Assembly: GCA_963827855.1 (NCBI GenBank)
Contig: CAWHBY010000001.1
Location: 372,001-436,000, forward strand
Direction: 5' to 3'
DNA: 64,000 nucleotides
Source of the DNA: DTPU01 sp963827855
GTDB taxonomy: Bacteria > Planctomycetota > Phycisphaerae > Sedimentisphaerales > Anaerobacaceae
A program made the translations under genes and the position numbers. The notes under the pieces are model-generated. The model was given only the letters and a program-made list of their open reading frames with translations. It made no database searches and was not told the DNA's origin. Each line of letters starts with the position of its first letter. Within the stretch, counting starts at the first letter, position 1. Below are positions 26,201-35,171 of this stretch, piece by piece.

Positions 26201-26426
26201 TTTCCATGGCAGCAGGCGAGTCGAGCGTCAACTGCAGCGAATTGGCCGCACGTTCGAGGATGCTGGTCTGGCTGGCCTGGACGTTCAACAGGGCCCTGAT
26301 TCGGTTCAGCAGACAGGTATCATGGCCGCAGGCCTTCTGGAGATAGGCCGATCGGTCCGCCGGCCTGTCGATCCCAAGGGCCTCGCTGAAAATGGCTTCT
26401 TCGTCTGTGAATCGTCCAATACCCAT
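23217..26426 (-). CDS. Hanks-type Ser/Thr kinase with TPR-like region and PD40 propeller (copy A)
   Basis: The product has 1,069 residues. The ATG at 26426 follows GGAAGGAGGTTTGGCC. Domain order: N-terminal helical region; kinase domain about 83-330 with GEGGMA loop (91-96), K114, HRDIKPSN (D207) and DFG (D228); a membrane helix (407-428); TPR-like repeats (about 430-700); and a C-terminal TolB/PD40-like propeller with repeated SPDG motifs (SWSPDGTELAYSRG, AWSPDGKTIAYVRD, VMSPDERYIAF). The kinase faces the cytoplasm and the propeller the outside. All catalytic residues are present. It lies 89 bases downstream of an ECF sigma gene, a pairing typical of planctomycete ECF-kinase groups, and is coupled to the oxidoreductase gene. 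Copy B is at 31972. Confidence 0.92.
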   Translation of the reverse strand: MGIGRFTDEEAIFSEALGIDRPADRSAYLQKACGHDTCLLNRIRALLNVQASQTSILERAANSLQLTLDSPAAMETLGTTIDRYKLLERIGEGGMAVVYMAEQQRPVRRKVALKIIRLGMDTEQVIARFEAERQALAIMDHPNIAQVFDGGCTETGRPYFVMELVRGVSITEYCDTNRLTTRERLELFVQVCNAVQHAHQKGIIHRDIKPSNVMVTLHDGKPVPKVIDFGIAKAVNQRLTEQTLFTRCSQIIGTPEYMSPEQAEMSGLDVDTRTDIYSLGVLLYELVTGTTPYASETLRSAGYAEMQRIIREGDLVKPSTRIRTLGKALSDLASARRTSPEGLSRLVRGDLDWIVMKTLEKDRTRRYETAHSLAEDIERHLRHEPTLAGSPSTLIRMQKFVRRHRLQLIAGAAAAAVIIGLVFSGLAYTRLAIQRTRTSHERSLAMVEDLLSGGEYERALSEVAPILRSPFVGPRARLLNARVLYELRGPEAGVDPLRDLLTESPEVAANAHFLLAWIYLETAPNDPRAKEKAEAHLHQGELLMPKTADAYLLRAITAQTVAAKMGWLDKALELDPSHYGTHKARALAYRALAQYRQMETEASIMIGSQPKNPVGYMIRAVARRDMGLRQSDKDLLSSAISDHSQAASLMVPQDRRWLDLYRQRRLTFARMGMLQEALADTEACLRLEPEDKTHQFYLFCLLTGLGQYEQAQPRYNQLFRPAARAESHLAGEAGSESEHDSAATAIAQELQQFDCMVARYVFDSLAAGQPWFPGANPPQATAFATMRRADEQYRQLAAAGRRVVAEGFHPSWSPDGTELAYSRGVLGSSGVEVLDLRTGKTRLLTVPGKDPAWSPDGKTIAYVRDRQVLSFEDLATDRPGQHPPIEQEEVWVIAADGSTPPRFVASGGWPNWGQRSNRLYYHCRTDKTMYSVSMEPDRAYPRHVLTCNYQFPVMSPDERYIAFMQDDMSIVVKDRSIASPVAVWPGPPEKQHVFLNWSPDGQQVLIGCYWGQGLWTYDVTRNEASRKMEGFFGWSTQPRAGGTALALERCYGQWHHEIWILDRPTGDQP

Positions 26427-26515
26427 CGGCCAAACCTCCTTCCCCCCGCTACCATGCGCCGTCTGTCCGGCCGATCCCCCAGCCAAAACAAAGAAAACTG
26501 AAGAAAACTTCCACC

Positions 26516-27094
26516 TCAGCCGCTTGAAGCAGGGGGCTCATCGCCCTTGCTGATCTCCAGATGCAGCCAGGAGCGGGCATAGGCCCAGTAGCGGTCAGCC
26601 GTGTTGTGGGAGATGCCCAAGACCTTGGCTGCCTGCTCATTGGTCAGGCCCGCAAAGAATCGCAGCTTGACCAGGTCTGCCTTGAGCTTGTCGTTCTGGC
26701 TGAGCTTGCCCAGGGCCTCGTCCAAGGCAACCAGGTCATCGCAAGGACCGGCCACACCCAGGCCTGCATCATCAAGATCGACCCGCTGGTGGTCTCCGCC
26801 TCTCTTGAGCCGCTGCTTTCTGCGGGCGTTATCCACCAGGATACGCCTCATCGCCTCTGCCGCTGCGGCAAAGAAGTGGCCGTGGTTCTGCCAGGTCTTG
26901 CCCTCGTCTCCGAGCAGACGCAGGTAGGCCTCATGTACCAGCGCCGTGGCCTGCAGGGTTTGTCCGGGAATCTCCCTGGAGAGTTTCTGGGCTGCCAGCA
27001 GGCGCAGCTCGTCGTAGACCAAGGGCAGCAGTTCGTCCGTGGCCTTTGGGTCACCCTTTTCGATGGCATTCAGAATGCGCGTGACGTCACTCAT
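26516..27094 (-). CDS. ECF RNA polymerase sigma factor (copy A)
   Basis: The product has 192 residues. The ATG at 27094 is preferred to the GTG at 27100. Region 2 contains LPLVYDELRLLAAQKLS and ALVHEAYLRLL; region 4 contains LVKLRFFAGLTNEQAAKVLG and the helix-turn-helix NTADRYWAYARSWL. This belongs to the ECF type that in planctomycetes is encoded next to Ser/Thr kinases. No anti-sigma factor is adjacent; the kinase gene downstream may control it by phosphorylation (inference). It shares clear similarity, and the same gap to its kinase gene, with copy B at 31308. Confidence 0.9.
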   Translation of the reverse strand: MSDVTRILNAIEKGDPKATDELLPLVYDELRLLAAQKLSREIPGQTLQATALVHEAYLRLLGDEGKTWQNHGHFFAAAAEAMRRILVDNARRKQRLKRGGDHQRVDLDDAGLGVAGPCDDLVALDEALGKLSQNDKLKADLVKLRFFAGLTNEQAAKVLGISHNTADRYWAYARSWLHLEISKGDEPPASSG

Positions 27095-27202
27095 GCCCAC
27101 GTATCATAACAGGACAGACTGCAGGACCTCAAGAGGTGGAAAACGCGGATCTGGGGTGAAGGACTGGGGCACGCTACAGGGCCAGGTCGGACTGCAGGGG
27201 CA

Positions 27203-27535
27203 TCAGTGACTGTGGGCAGGCACGCGGTGAATGTCCTTGTCGTAGGTGTAGTTGACCCCAAAAGGACATGCCGGCTCTCCGTCCGGAAAGTAGTCCGTGT
27301 TTTTGACGATCTGGTTGATGCTGGGAGGCCAGTTGCCTGTGTCGTGATGGTACATCTCAATCTGCCAGTTGATGAGGTCCACGTTGGTCTCGCATACGCG
27401 GATCCGGGGTGATGTCTCGGCCTGGGTGAACCTCGGGACCGCGATCACGGCAAGTACGCCGAGGATCCACACCACCACCATCAGCTCAACCAGCGTGAAG
27501 CCTGGTCTGGTCTTCATGCACACCGCATCTCTCAT
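27203..27535 (-). CDS. Small pseudopilin (GspG-like N-terminus)
   Basis: The product has 110 residues. The ATG at 27535 follows GAAGGGCTCGC; a second ATG at 27517 is also possible. Residues 12-30 read G-FTLVELMVVVWILGVL, a prepilin cleavage site with E at +5, then a hydrophobic helix. The remainder (INWQIEMYHHDTGNWPPS) resembles the GspG family, where such a segment follows the N-terminal helix. It ends ...HRVPAHSH. It lies between the LamG/discoidin gene upstream and the sigma factor gene downstream on the same strand. Confidence 0.8.
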   Translation of the reverse strand: MRDAVCMKTRPGFTLVELMVVVWILGVLAVIAVPRFTQAETSPRIRVCETNVDLINWQIEMYHHDTGNWPPSINQIVKNTDYFPDGEPACPFGVNYTYDKDIHRVPAHSH

Positions 27536-27680
27536 GCGAGCCCTTCACGTGGATAGCCACGTATCCCTCAATCTCCAATCCCCTCCCGAGGCCGCGGGCA
27601 TTCGGAAGGGAGTCTGGACTATCATAGGTATCGGCGGTCCCAAGGGACTGCTTTAGAAGGCCCTAAGGGACACGTCGGTT

Positions 27681-27720
27681 CAAACAAACGGGGCCTGCCC
27701 AGTGTGGCGCAGGCCCCCGT
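27681..27720 (-). terminator. Terminator after LamG/discoidin protein A
   Basis: ACGGGGCCTGC and GCAGGCCCCCGT pair with one bulged base around a 10-base loop (27688-27720). On the minus strand the stem is followed by TTTGTTTG. It lies 36 bases after the stop at 27757. Confidence 0.65.
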
Positions 27721-27756
27721 GCTTGTGCACCTGAGTGTCTTCATGGAGTGGGACGT

Positions 27757-30735
27757 CTACTGCCCCACCCGGGTCAGACGGATGTCATCGATGTACAGTT
27801 TTCCTATGTTGCCGGCCTTGGGCGAGCTGCGATCGCCGACTCCGATGCTCAACTTCTTGATGGCGCCCACGTTCACGCCGACAGAGGTGAGCTGGCTCAG
27901 CGGGATGTCCCACTGCTGCCAGCTACCCGTGGCAATGAGGGTCGGATCCGCGTTGCTGACCACCTTGCTCTTGCCTGCGCTATCCTGCACGAGCACGTAG
28001 AAGGTCTCCGGGATATTGCCGGCGACCTGTGCCGCGCCGACCTCGGCGAGCTGCCATTGGCTTGACACAGTGCCGGTGACCGAGACATTGGAGAACTTGG
28101 CGCCGCAGACCGAACCTGCCAGGTGGCTCGTCACGGCCAGGCCGATGAGCACGTCGTTGGCCATGGTGATCGTCACCGCAGGCGTGACCGCAAAGTCCGT
28201 CCACGCCACCCCATCACTGGAATACTGGGCCGTGAACGTGCTGCCGTTGCGGGTCACCTTGACCCACTGGGGCACCGGCGTGTTGGCGACGTCCGTATTC
28301 AGGTTGGTGGCTGTATCCGCCTGGGTCCGCCGCTGGAATGACACGCCGTGGGTGGCCGTAGGCGTCACAGCCGCGAGCACGTGGGTCGATCCCGAGGAGG
28401 TGGTCTCGCGGATCATCACTCCCGCCTTGGCCCACTCGTGCGGATTGCTGACGGCTTCGATCTTGGCCACGATGGAGCCATTGCCCTTGAGGGTCTTGTA
28501 TGCGAACCTGAACTGGTCCGAGGCATCCCAGATATCGGTGCCCGTGCCATTCATGACGAGGGTCCCCGGCGAGGTCTCGATGAACGCGGCTGCCTCGCCC
28601 CGCAGCCAGACCGTCAGGGTGTTGGCGCCCCCGCCCGTCCAGGACTGAGCGGTCGGCCACTCACGCTGGGTCTCAGAGCAGAAGGGGCTCTTGGTGTTGT
28701 CATACGCCATCGGCATCGACTGCTTGCCACTATGGAAGATCGTCTTCTCGGCAAACGGGGCGCTGGTGTTGCCGACCGTGGAGCCGGTGTTATTGCCCAA
28801 GGCAGGCGCCACGCTACAGTCCGTGGACCCATTGTGGCCGAACCCATCCACCCACGCGAAGAAGATCCGGCCGCAGCCGTCGTTGTAGGACTCCATATCG
28901 TCGACGACGCCGTAGGCGATCGTGGTGAAGCTCCAGACGTCTCCATCCCAGACCTTGGTCGCGGCAGCGTCATTGACCTCGCTGACCTTCCAGTAGTAGG
29001 TCTTGCCGTACTCGATGCCGAGAGAGTCGAGGGCGAGGCTGTGCTCGCTCACGGTCTTGACCGAGGCCGTGCCGTCGGTGACTGCCTTGGCATCAGCACT
29101 GATAACCACCTGGTGCTTGACGGCCTCGCGGCCAGGCCGCCAGTTCAGGACTGCATCCAGAGCCACGCCCGTGGCCGCATTGGCCGGTGTGGGCCCAAAG
29201 GCCTTGACAGGCACGTAGAAGAACCGCACTTCGCTGAGGCTGGCCTGCTTGTTGGTGCCTGCCCAGTTGCTGGTGATGGTCAGCTTGACGAACTTGGCCT
29301 CCACGCCGCCGAAATCCACGGTCGTGTTGTGCACGTAGTTCGGCTCGCCCGTGCCCTGGCCGAATTCCGGGACGTTGGCCAGGGCCGCCCACGTGGTACC
29401 GTCCTTGGAGGTTTCGATCGTCACAGTCTGGGCCCCGAAGCCAGTCACCTGTTCGACAGGCTGGTTGGAGTTCCACACCCACATCTGGTACAGCGTGTAG
29501 ACGCCGTCGAGTTCATACTGGATCCAGGGGGAAGTCGTACCCTTCTTGCTGATCCACATCTGGGTGGACGAAGTCCCGTGCTGGTCGAGGCTGTCGAGTC
29601 CAGAGCCGTCCATCGTCTTGTCAGGCCCCATGGTGGCAGCCAGGGAGCCGGAGGCCGTGGCCTTGATGGGCTTGACCGGATATCCGTAGGGCTCGGCCGT
29701 GAAGCTCCAGGTGGAGCCCCGGTAGATCGTGCTATCCGGTGCTGCGTTGACCTCGTCGACCCTCCAGTAGTAGGTCTGGCCAAAGGTCAGCAGGCCGGCA
29801 GGATCGAACGAGGTGGCAGTCTGGCCTTGAGAGGCCAGCACGCCCTTGGCGCTCGCCCGCGTCGCGGAGTTCACGTCGTCGTACGAGGTCCCGAAGTAGA
29901 CGTCGTGGCTCTTGGCGTAGACTCCAGGCGCCCAGCTCAGGGCTGTGTCGCGAAGGACGTCGGTCGCCCTGTCCGCCGGACGCGGCCCGGACGCCGGCTC
30001 GCTCGCTGCGCCCTGCATGGCAGCCACGATCTCATCGGCATCCAGGACGCTGTCGAAGATCTTGATGTCGTCGATGACTGAAGCGGCGCCATGGGTGGCA
30101 GCGACACCGCCGCCGCCTGTCGCATAGCCGAAGCGAGGGTTGGCAAAGAGAGTGGCAAGGCTGCCCAGACCGGTCGCCCTGGAGACCTCCTTGCCATCCA
30201 CGTAGAAGATCGCGACGCCACCACCGAACTGCCAGGTCGCAGCAACGTGATACCACGTCTTTGCAGTGATGCTGCCGGCTGCGGTGATTCTCACGTTCTG
30301 GAAATCCGTGTCTGCCGAGTCTTCAAAGAAGAAGCCGAGATACGCGGCGGTCATGGTGGCGTGAACGGACCCCTTGCTGATGAACAGGTACTTGTCGCCG
30401 TTGCTGGCGTCGAAGAGCCGGTAGTCGGATGCGTCTGTGCCGTCCCAATCGGGCTTGAACCAGAATGCCACCGTGCAGCTCGATGTGAGGAGACCCCCCG
30501 GAATGGCCAGATAGCCCTCGGAACCATCGCAGTAGAGGCCTCGGCTGTACAGGCCGGTTCTGTACGTGGCGGCGCCGTTGATGGTCCCGTCATTGCCATT
30601 CCCGCTGGAATCGGTCGCCACGGTCCCTCCCGGCTCGTCGAGCCGCCACCATCCGACGGGGGCAGGGGCCGCCCAGGTCACACTGGCGAGGGCCAAGCCC
30701 AACAACAAGCACCATGGAGTCGTCTTTTTCAACAT
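27757..30735 (-). CDS. Giant secreted LamG/discoidin protein A
   Basis: The product has 992 residues. The ATG at 30735 follows GAAGAGGAGACTATC, and a signal peptide leads (MLKKTTPWCLLLGLALAS). Order: LamG jelly roll (about 25-240, WWRLDEPGGT at start); FN3-like repeat (about 250-345); discoidin/F5-8C-type domain (about 350-490, GFGAQTVTIETSKDGTTW); second FN3-like domain; then a C-terminal beta-sandwich (YGVVDDMESYND... to LYIDDIRLTR) interrupted by a DUF1349-like insert (about residues 715-885). This last split module recurs in the two proteins at 57526 and 60595. The protein probably binds or displays on glycans; no catalytic residues are recognised. It heads the minus-strand unit that includes a pseudopilin, sigma factor and kinase. 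Confidence 0.85.
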   Translation of the reverse strand: MLKKTTPWCLLLGLALASVTWAAPAPVGWWRLDEPGGTVATDSSGNGNDGTINGAATYRTGLYSRGLYCDGSEGYLAIPGGLLTSSCTVAFWFKPDWDGTDASDYRLFDASNGDKYLFISKGSVHATMTAAYLGFFFEDSADTDFQNVRITAAGSITAKTWYHVAATWQFGGGVAIFYVDGKEVSRATGLGSLATLFANPRFGYATGGGGVAATHGAASVIDDIKIFDSVLDADEIVAAMQGAASEPASGPRPADRATDVLRDTALSWAPGVYAKSHDVYFGTSYDDVNSATRASAKGVLASQGQTATSFDPAGLLTFGQTYYWRVDEVNAAPDSTIYRGSTWSFTAEPYGYPVKPIKATASGSLAATMGPDKTMDGSGLDSLDQHGTSSTQMWISKKGTTSPWIQYELDGVYTLYQMWVWNSNQPVEQVTGFGAQTVTIETSKDGTTWAALANVPEFGQGTGEPNYVHNTTVDFGGVEAKFVKLTITSNWAGTNKQASLSEVRFFYVPVKAFGPTPANAATGVALDAVLNWRPGREAVKHQVVISADAKAVTDGTASVKTVSEHSLALDSLGIEYGKTYYWKVSEVNDAAATKVWDGDVWSFTTIAYGVVDDMESYNDGCGRIFFAWVDGFGHNGSTDCSVAPALGNNTGSTVGNTSAPFAEKTIFHSGKQSMPMAYDNTKSPFCSETQREWPTAQSWTGGGANTLTVWLRGEAAAFIETSPGTLVMNGTGTDIWDASDQFRFAYKTLKGNGSIVAKIEAVSNPHEWAKAGVMIRETTSSGSTHVLAAVTPTATHGVSFQRRTQADTATNLNTDVANTPVPQWVKVTRNGSTFTAQYSSDGVAWTDFAVTPAVTITMANDVLIGLAVTSHLAGSVCGAKFSNVSVTGTVSSQWQLAEVGAAQVAGNIPETFYVLVQDSAGKSKVVSNADPTLIATGSWQQWDIPLSQLTSVGVNVGAIKKLSIGVGDRSSPKAGNIGKLYIDDIRLTRVGQ

Positions 30736-31307
30736 GATAGTCTCCTCTTCAAGTACACAGATCGGTCTTCCCCCAAGACGAACGCACGATGGAAGGCAGA
30801 TGCGAAGGCTGGGCAGGAGAGAAGACGGTCTTCTGGTCTCATGGCACTACCTCCGATCCACTGTCTGGCCTGCTCTTGTGGATCACACTCCATCCCGTGC
30901 AGACCGGAACAGTCCTACACCCGTGAGTCGCATCGCTGGTGATGCAGGTTTCCGAGTATCACTATTGTGCGCACGTGACTGGACTTATGTCAAACCAGAT
31001 CGCGTATTTCGAGGAAGGCAGGCCAAAGTCATACCTGTCCCGCGAGATGAGGGCGCGATCTTCGTCGGACACTTGGGTCTCGTGGCGATGGACGGTGGCC
31101 AGGAAGGGCGCGGGAATCAAAGTCGAGCAGGCCTGTCCCTGGTCCTGAGTCTAGTGTAATTTTACGGCGGTACTTGTTGAAGGTGGCATAACAATCCTCC
31201 GAAATGTGTGTACAATCCTCCTAGATCCGCCTCCGCCTGGCGGAATGAGCGGCCATATGGAACTCGGGCTCCTCCCACTGGGAGACGTTGCAGGGAACAG
31301 GATCGCG
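30736..31307. other. Divergent promoter region
   Basis: About 570 bases between the leftward LamG/discoidin gene and the rightward sigma factor. Frames across it are shadows. A TACAAT at 31211 could be a -10 box for the sigma gene, but no good -35 box matches at 17 bases (ATAACA), so it is not called. Confidence 0.45.
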
Positions 31308-31880
31308 ATGCCAGATGAGACCAGGAATGACGTTACACGCATCCTGCATGCGGCGGAGCGAGGGGAGGCCGGAGCGTTGAATGAACTGCTGCCCCTGGTC
31401 TACGATGAACTCCGCATGCTGGCAGCCCAGAAGCTGTCCCACGAGTCTCCCGGGCAGACGCTCCAGGCCACGGCACTGGTTCATGAGGCATACCTCCGTC
31501 TTGTCGGTTCGGGCGGCGATCGCTGGGCGAACCGTACCTACTTCTTCGGCGCGGCAGCAGAGGCCATGCGCCGTATCCTGGTCGAACACGCTCGAAAGAG
31601 GAAGAGCAAGAAACGTGGTGGAGGTCGCAATCGCGTCGACTTCATGAGTGCAGACGTGATGGCGGAGGAATCCCCGGACGACCTGATCGCCATGGACGAA
31701 GCCCTCACGAAGCTCTCTGAGGCCGATCCCCCTAAGGCTGAACTGGTCAAATTGCGGTTCTTTGCCGGCCTGAGCTTCGAGCAGGCCGCCGAACTCTTGG
31801 GTGTCTCCCCCGCGACAGCGAGACGGCACTGGAACTACGCACGGGCCTGGCTTTACGGCAGAATCTGCTCCAAGGATTGA
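31308..31880 (+). CDS. ECF RNA polymerase sigma factor (copy B)
   Basis: The product has 190 residues from the ATG at 31308, with CAGGATCGCG before it. It matches copy A: LPLVYDELRMLAAQKLS, ALVHEAYLRLV, and LVKLRFFAGLSFEQAAELLG with the TARRHWNYARAWL helix. It is followed 91 bases later by kinase B, as copy A is followed 89 bases later by kinase A. Each pair is transcribed away from the intervening LamG gene. No anti-sigma gene is adjacent. Confidence 0.9.
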   Translation: MPDETRNDVTRILHAAERGEAGALNELLPLVYDELRMLAAQKLSHESPGQTLQATALVHEAYLRLVGSGGDRWANRTYFFGAAAEAMRRILVEHARKRKSKKRGGGRNRVDFMSADVMAEESPDDLIAMDEALTKLSEADPPKAELVKLRFFAGLSFEQAAELLGVSPATARRHWNYARAWLYGRICSKD

Positions 31881-31971
31881 TCCCGCTCATTCTTTTTCAT
31901 TTCTTCTGTAAAATCGTGATCGGAAAGACGGCCATTCTGCGCAGGTACTGAAGAAAGGGTAAGAGTCTTTG

Positions 31972-34900
31972 ATGACGGCACCAGAACGAAGGCCAGAAGA
32001 GCTGTTCCACCGGGCCTTGGAGTTGAAGGACTCCAAGGAAAGGACCGCCTATTTGGATGAAGCCTGCGCCGGGGACGAGAAGCTACGGGCGGAAGTCGAT
32101 GCCCTACTTGAGTGGGATAGTGAGGCAGGGGGGTTCATGGACCTGCCGGACAGAGATCCCAATGCCACGCGAGATGCTACCTGTATCCCGGACATGACGG
32201 GTACGGAGATAGGCCGCTATAGGCTGCTGGAGAAGATCGGCGAGGGCGGTATGGCGACCGTGTACATGGCGGAGCAGAGGCACCCTATATGCCGCCGTGT
32301 TGCCTTGAAGATCATCAAGCTCGGGATGGATACCAAGCAAGTGATCGCCCGCTTTGAGGCAGAACGCCAAGCTCTGGCCATGATGGACCACCCCAACATT
32401 GCCACGGTATTGGACGCGGGGACGACCGAGACGGGACGGCCCTACTTCGTGATGGAGCTTGTTCGAGGGCTTCCGATCACTAAGTTCTGCGACAATAACA
32501 GTTTAACGATGATAGAGCGTCTGGATCTGTTCGTATCCGTCTGCCATGCCGTACAGCATGCGCACCAACGCGGGATCATTCATCGTGATCTCAAGCCCTC
32601 CAATATCCTGGTCACCCTGCACGATGGCAAGCCGGTCCCCAAGGTGATCGACTTTGGGATTGCCAAGGCCCTGAATCAGCGACTGACCGAGAAGACCATC
32701 TTCACTCGCTATTCCCAGATGATCGGCACCCCAGAATACATGAGCCCTGAGCAGGCCGAGATGAGCGGGCTGGATGTAGATACGAGGACTGATGTCTTCT
32801 CGCTGGGCGTGCTTCTCTACGAACTACTCACGGGTAGAACACCGTTCGATTCGGAGTACCTGCTGAGTAAAGGCTATGGAGAGATGCAGCGGATCATCCG
32901 GGAGGAGGAACCGATACGCCCATCCACCAAGATCAGCACTCTTGGAGAAGCTCGCGCCGATATCGCCAAGCACCGCAAGGTGGCGCGCCGAAGCCTTAAG
33001 GAAACTGATGCGAGACGATCTGGACTGGATCGTGATGAAGACGCTGGAGAAGGATAGGACGCGTCGGTACGAGACCGTGCACTCTCTGGCCGAAGATGTC
33101 GAACGGCACCTGCGGCATGAGCCGATCACGGCATCATCGCCCGGCACGATTTATCGCCTGCAGAAATTCCTACGGAGGAATCGCGCGAAGGTCGTAGTGT
33201 GGTCGGCTGTTGCTGTCATTGCCATCGGGCTGTTGCTTGTCCCCGGCGCTTACCTACGCTTCAGGACCGAGCGAATCCGGAGCAACGACCTCCGGACGAT
33301 TACATTGGTCGAAGATCTAGTCACCAGTGGTGACTATGAGCGGGCGCTGGCCGCGGTCAAACCTCTCCTTTCCAGCCGGTTCGTCGGTCCGGAAGCCGGG
33401 CTTCTGAATGCGCGGATACTGCTGGAACTGCGAAGTCCCGACGCCAGTGTCGAACAACTATACAAGCTGCTGAATGAACGATCCGAGATCGCTGCCAACG
33501 CCCATTATCTCCTCGCGCGAATCTACCTGGAATCCGCGACCCGCGATCCTCACATGAAGGACAAAGCTGAGGTTCACCTGCAGCATGGGGAACAGTTGCT
33601 GCCGAGAACCGCTGAGGCCTATCTGCTGCGTGCCGTGGTCGCACAGACCGTGCAGGAGACCCTCCGATGGCTGGAGGATGCCCTGCAACTGGACCCGGCG
33701 AACTACGATGCACATCGGGCCCGCGCCCTGACCTGTCTGGCGCTCGGCGAGTACCACGACATGGAGACAGAGGCATCCGTCATGGTGGGCGGCCAGCCGA
33801 AGAACCCCGTGGGCTATTCCCTTCGCGCCATTGCGCGGCGTGAACTGGCGATGGGCCAGAACGACAGCAAGCTGCTCAACGAGGCTGTTGCGGACCATAA
33901 CCGGGCGATAGGCATGACCTCGCCGCATGACAGCCGCCTGGCGGATCTGCGCAGCCAGCGTCACCGGACCCTCATGCGGATGGGGAGATACGAGGAGGCC
34001 CTTGCCGACGTTCAGACCTGTCTGCAGATACAGCCCCATGATGCGGTTTACCATTTTGACCTGTTCTGTGTGCTGTTGGCACTGGGTCAGTACGAGAGGG
34101 CGCAAGCAGAACACGACGATGCCCTCAAATCCGGGCTCATGAATCCGATGTACTTTGATGCTCTGGCAGCCAAGTATGTCTCCGACAGCCTGTGGTCGAG
34201 AGGATCGTGGTACCCTCAGGACAAACCCCCGGTGGGGACGGCCTTCGAGAGCATGTACGTGGCTGCGAGGCAATACAGTCAGCTTGCCGAACGGGCCAGG
34301 CGTGTCGTGCCCGAGGGTTTCCATCCGAGCTTCTCGCCGGATGGAACGCAGTTGGCATACAGCAGAGGCGTGCTGGGCGCCAGCGGCATTGAGATTCTTC
34401 ACCTCGGAACAGGCAAGACCCGGCTGCTGACCGTGCCCGGCAAGGATCCGGCATGGTCTCCGGACGGGCAGTACATCGTGTACGTTCGTGACCGGCAGTT
34501 CTTGTCCATGCAGGACCTGACGCTTCCGGGCGAGGAGAAACCTCAGTCGTGGGAGCAGGAAGAAGTTTGGATGATCAGCGCCGATGGCACGGAACGCCCG
34601 CGGTTTCTGGCCAGGGGTGGCTGGCCCAACTGGTCCGGCGACTCAAAGAGGCTCTACTATCACAGCCGTCTGGACAAGATGGTGTACTCCATCTCGGCAG
34701 ATCCCAACAACGCGAATCCGAAGAAGGTGTTCGCATGTGAAACGCTGTTTCCTGCGGTGTCGCCCGATGGGAGATTCGTCGCGGTCACCGAAAAGAAGAC
34801 AGGCGCACTCGAGATCGTGGATCTGACCAGTGGGTCAGAGGCAGCATCCTGGTCGGGGCTTGGTGGAAACGAACTACCGTTTATCTCCTGGTCAGCGGAT

Positions 34901-35143
34901 GGGAAGCGGCTGGCAATCGGATGTTATTGGCAGGGGGGGCTCTGGGTCTATGACGTGGAGACAAGAGAGGCGACCAGGGTCGTCGAGGGTTCTTTTGCCT
35001 GGTGCGGTTGGTCGGCTCGTGACACGAGCCGCATGGTGATAGAGCGTGGATTTGGGTCGTGGCATCACGAGATTTGGATCGCCGATGCGGCTAAAGACGG
35101 CGTCCCAATGGTTATCCGGAAGAACTCGGACCCACAGAAATAG
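31972..35143 (+). pseudogene. Ser/Thr kinase with TPR/PD40 (copy B), single-base frameshift
   Basis: The ATG at 31972 follows AAGGGTAAGAG. The first frame (31972-33057) carries the kinase domain with GEGGMA loop, VALKII lysine, HRDLKPSN and DFG. The expected C-lobe (MRDDLDWIVMKTLEKD) is in the next frame, which then runs to 35143 with a membrane helix, TPR-like region and SPDG propeller like kinase A. The switch lies in 32975-32995 (GCAAGGTGGCGCGCCGAAGCC) and needs one base removed or two inserted. Corrected, the protein is about 1,057 residues. If the frameshift is real, the truncated product would lack the C-lobe end, membrane helix and sensor. Assembly error is an equal alternative. Confidence 0.85.
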
Positions 35144-35171
35144 GGACAGCCATACGAGAAAGGAGTAGGAA

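Noticed and set aside
25278..26501. 407-codon plus-strand open frame
   Set aside because: It lies wholly antisense to kinase A, whose motifs and ribosome site are clear; its sequence has no family-like pattern.
28348..30081. 577-codon plus-strand open frame
   Set aside because: It is antisense to the giant LamG protein A and is a by-product of high GC; the minus-strand protein has signal peptide and domains.
30566..31159. 197-codon plus-strand frame in the divergent region
   Set aside because: It starts inside the opposite LamG gene and shows no domain or ribosome site.
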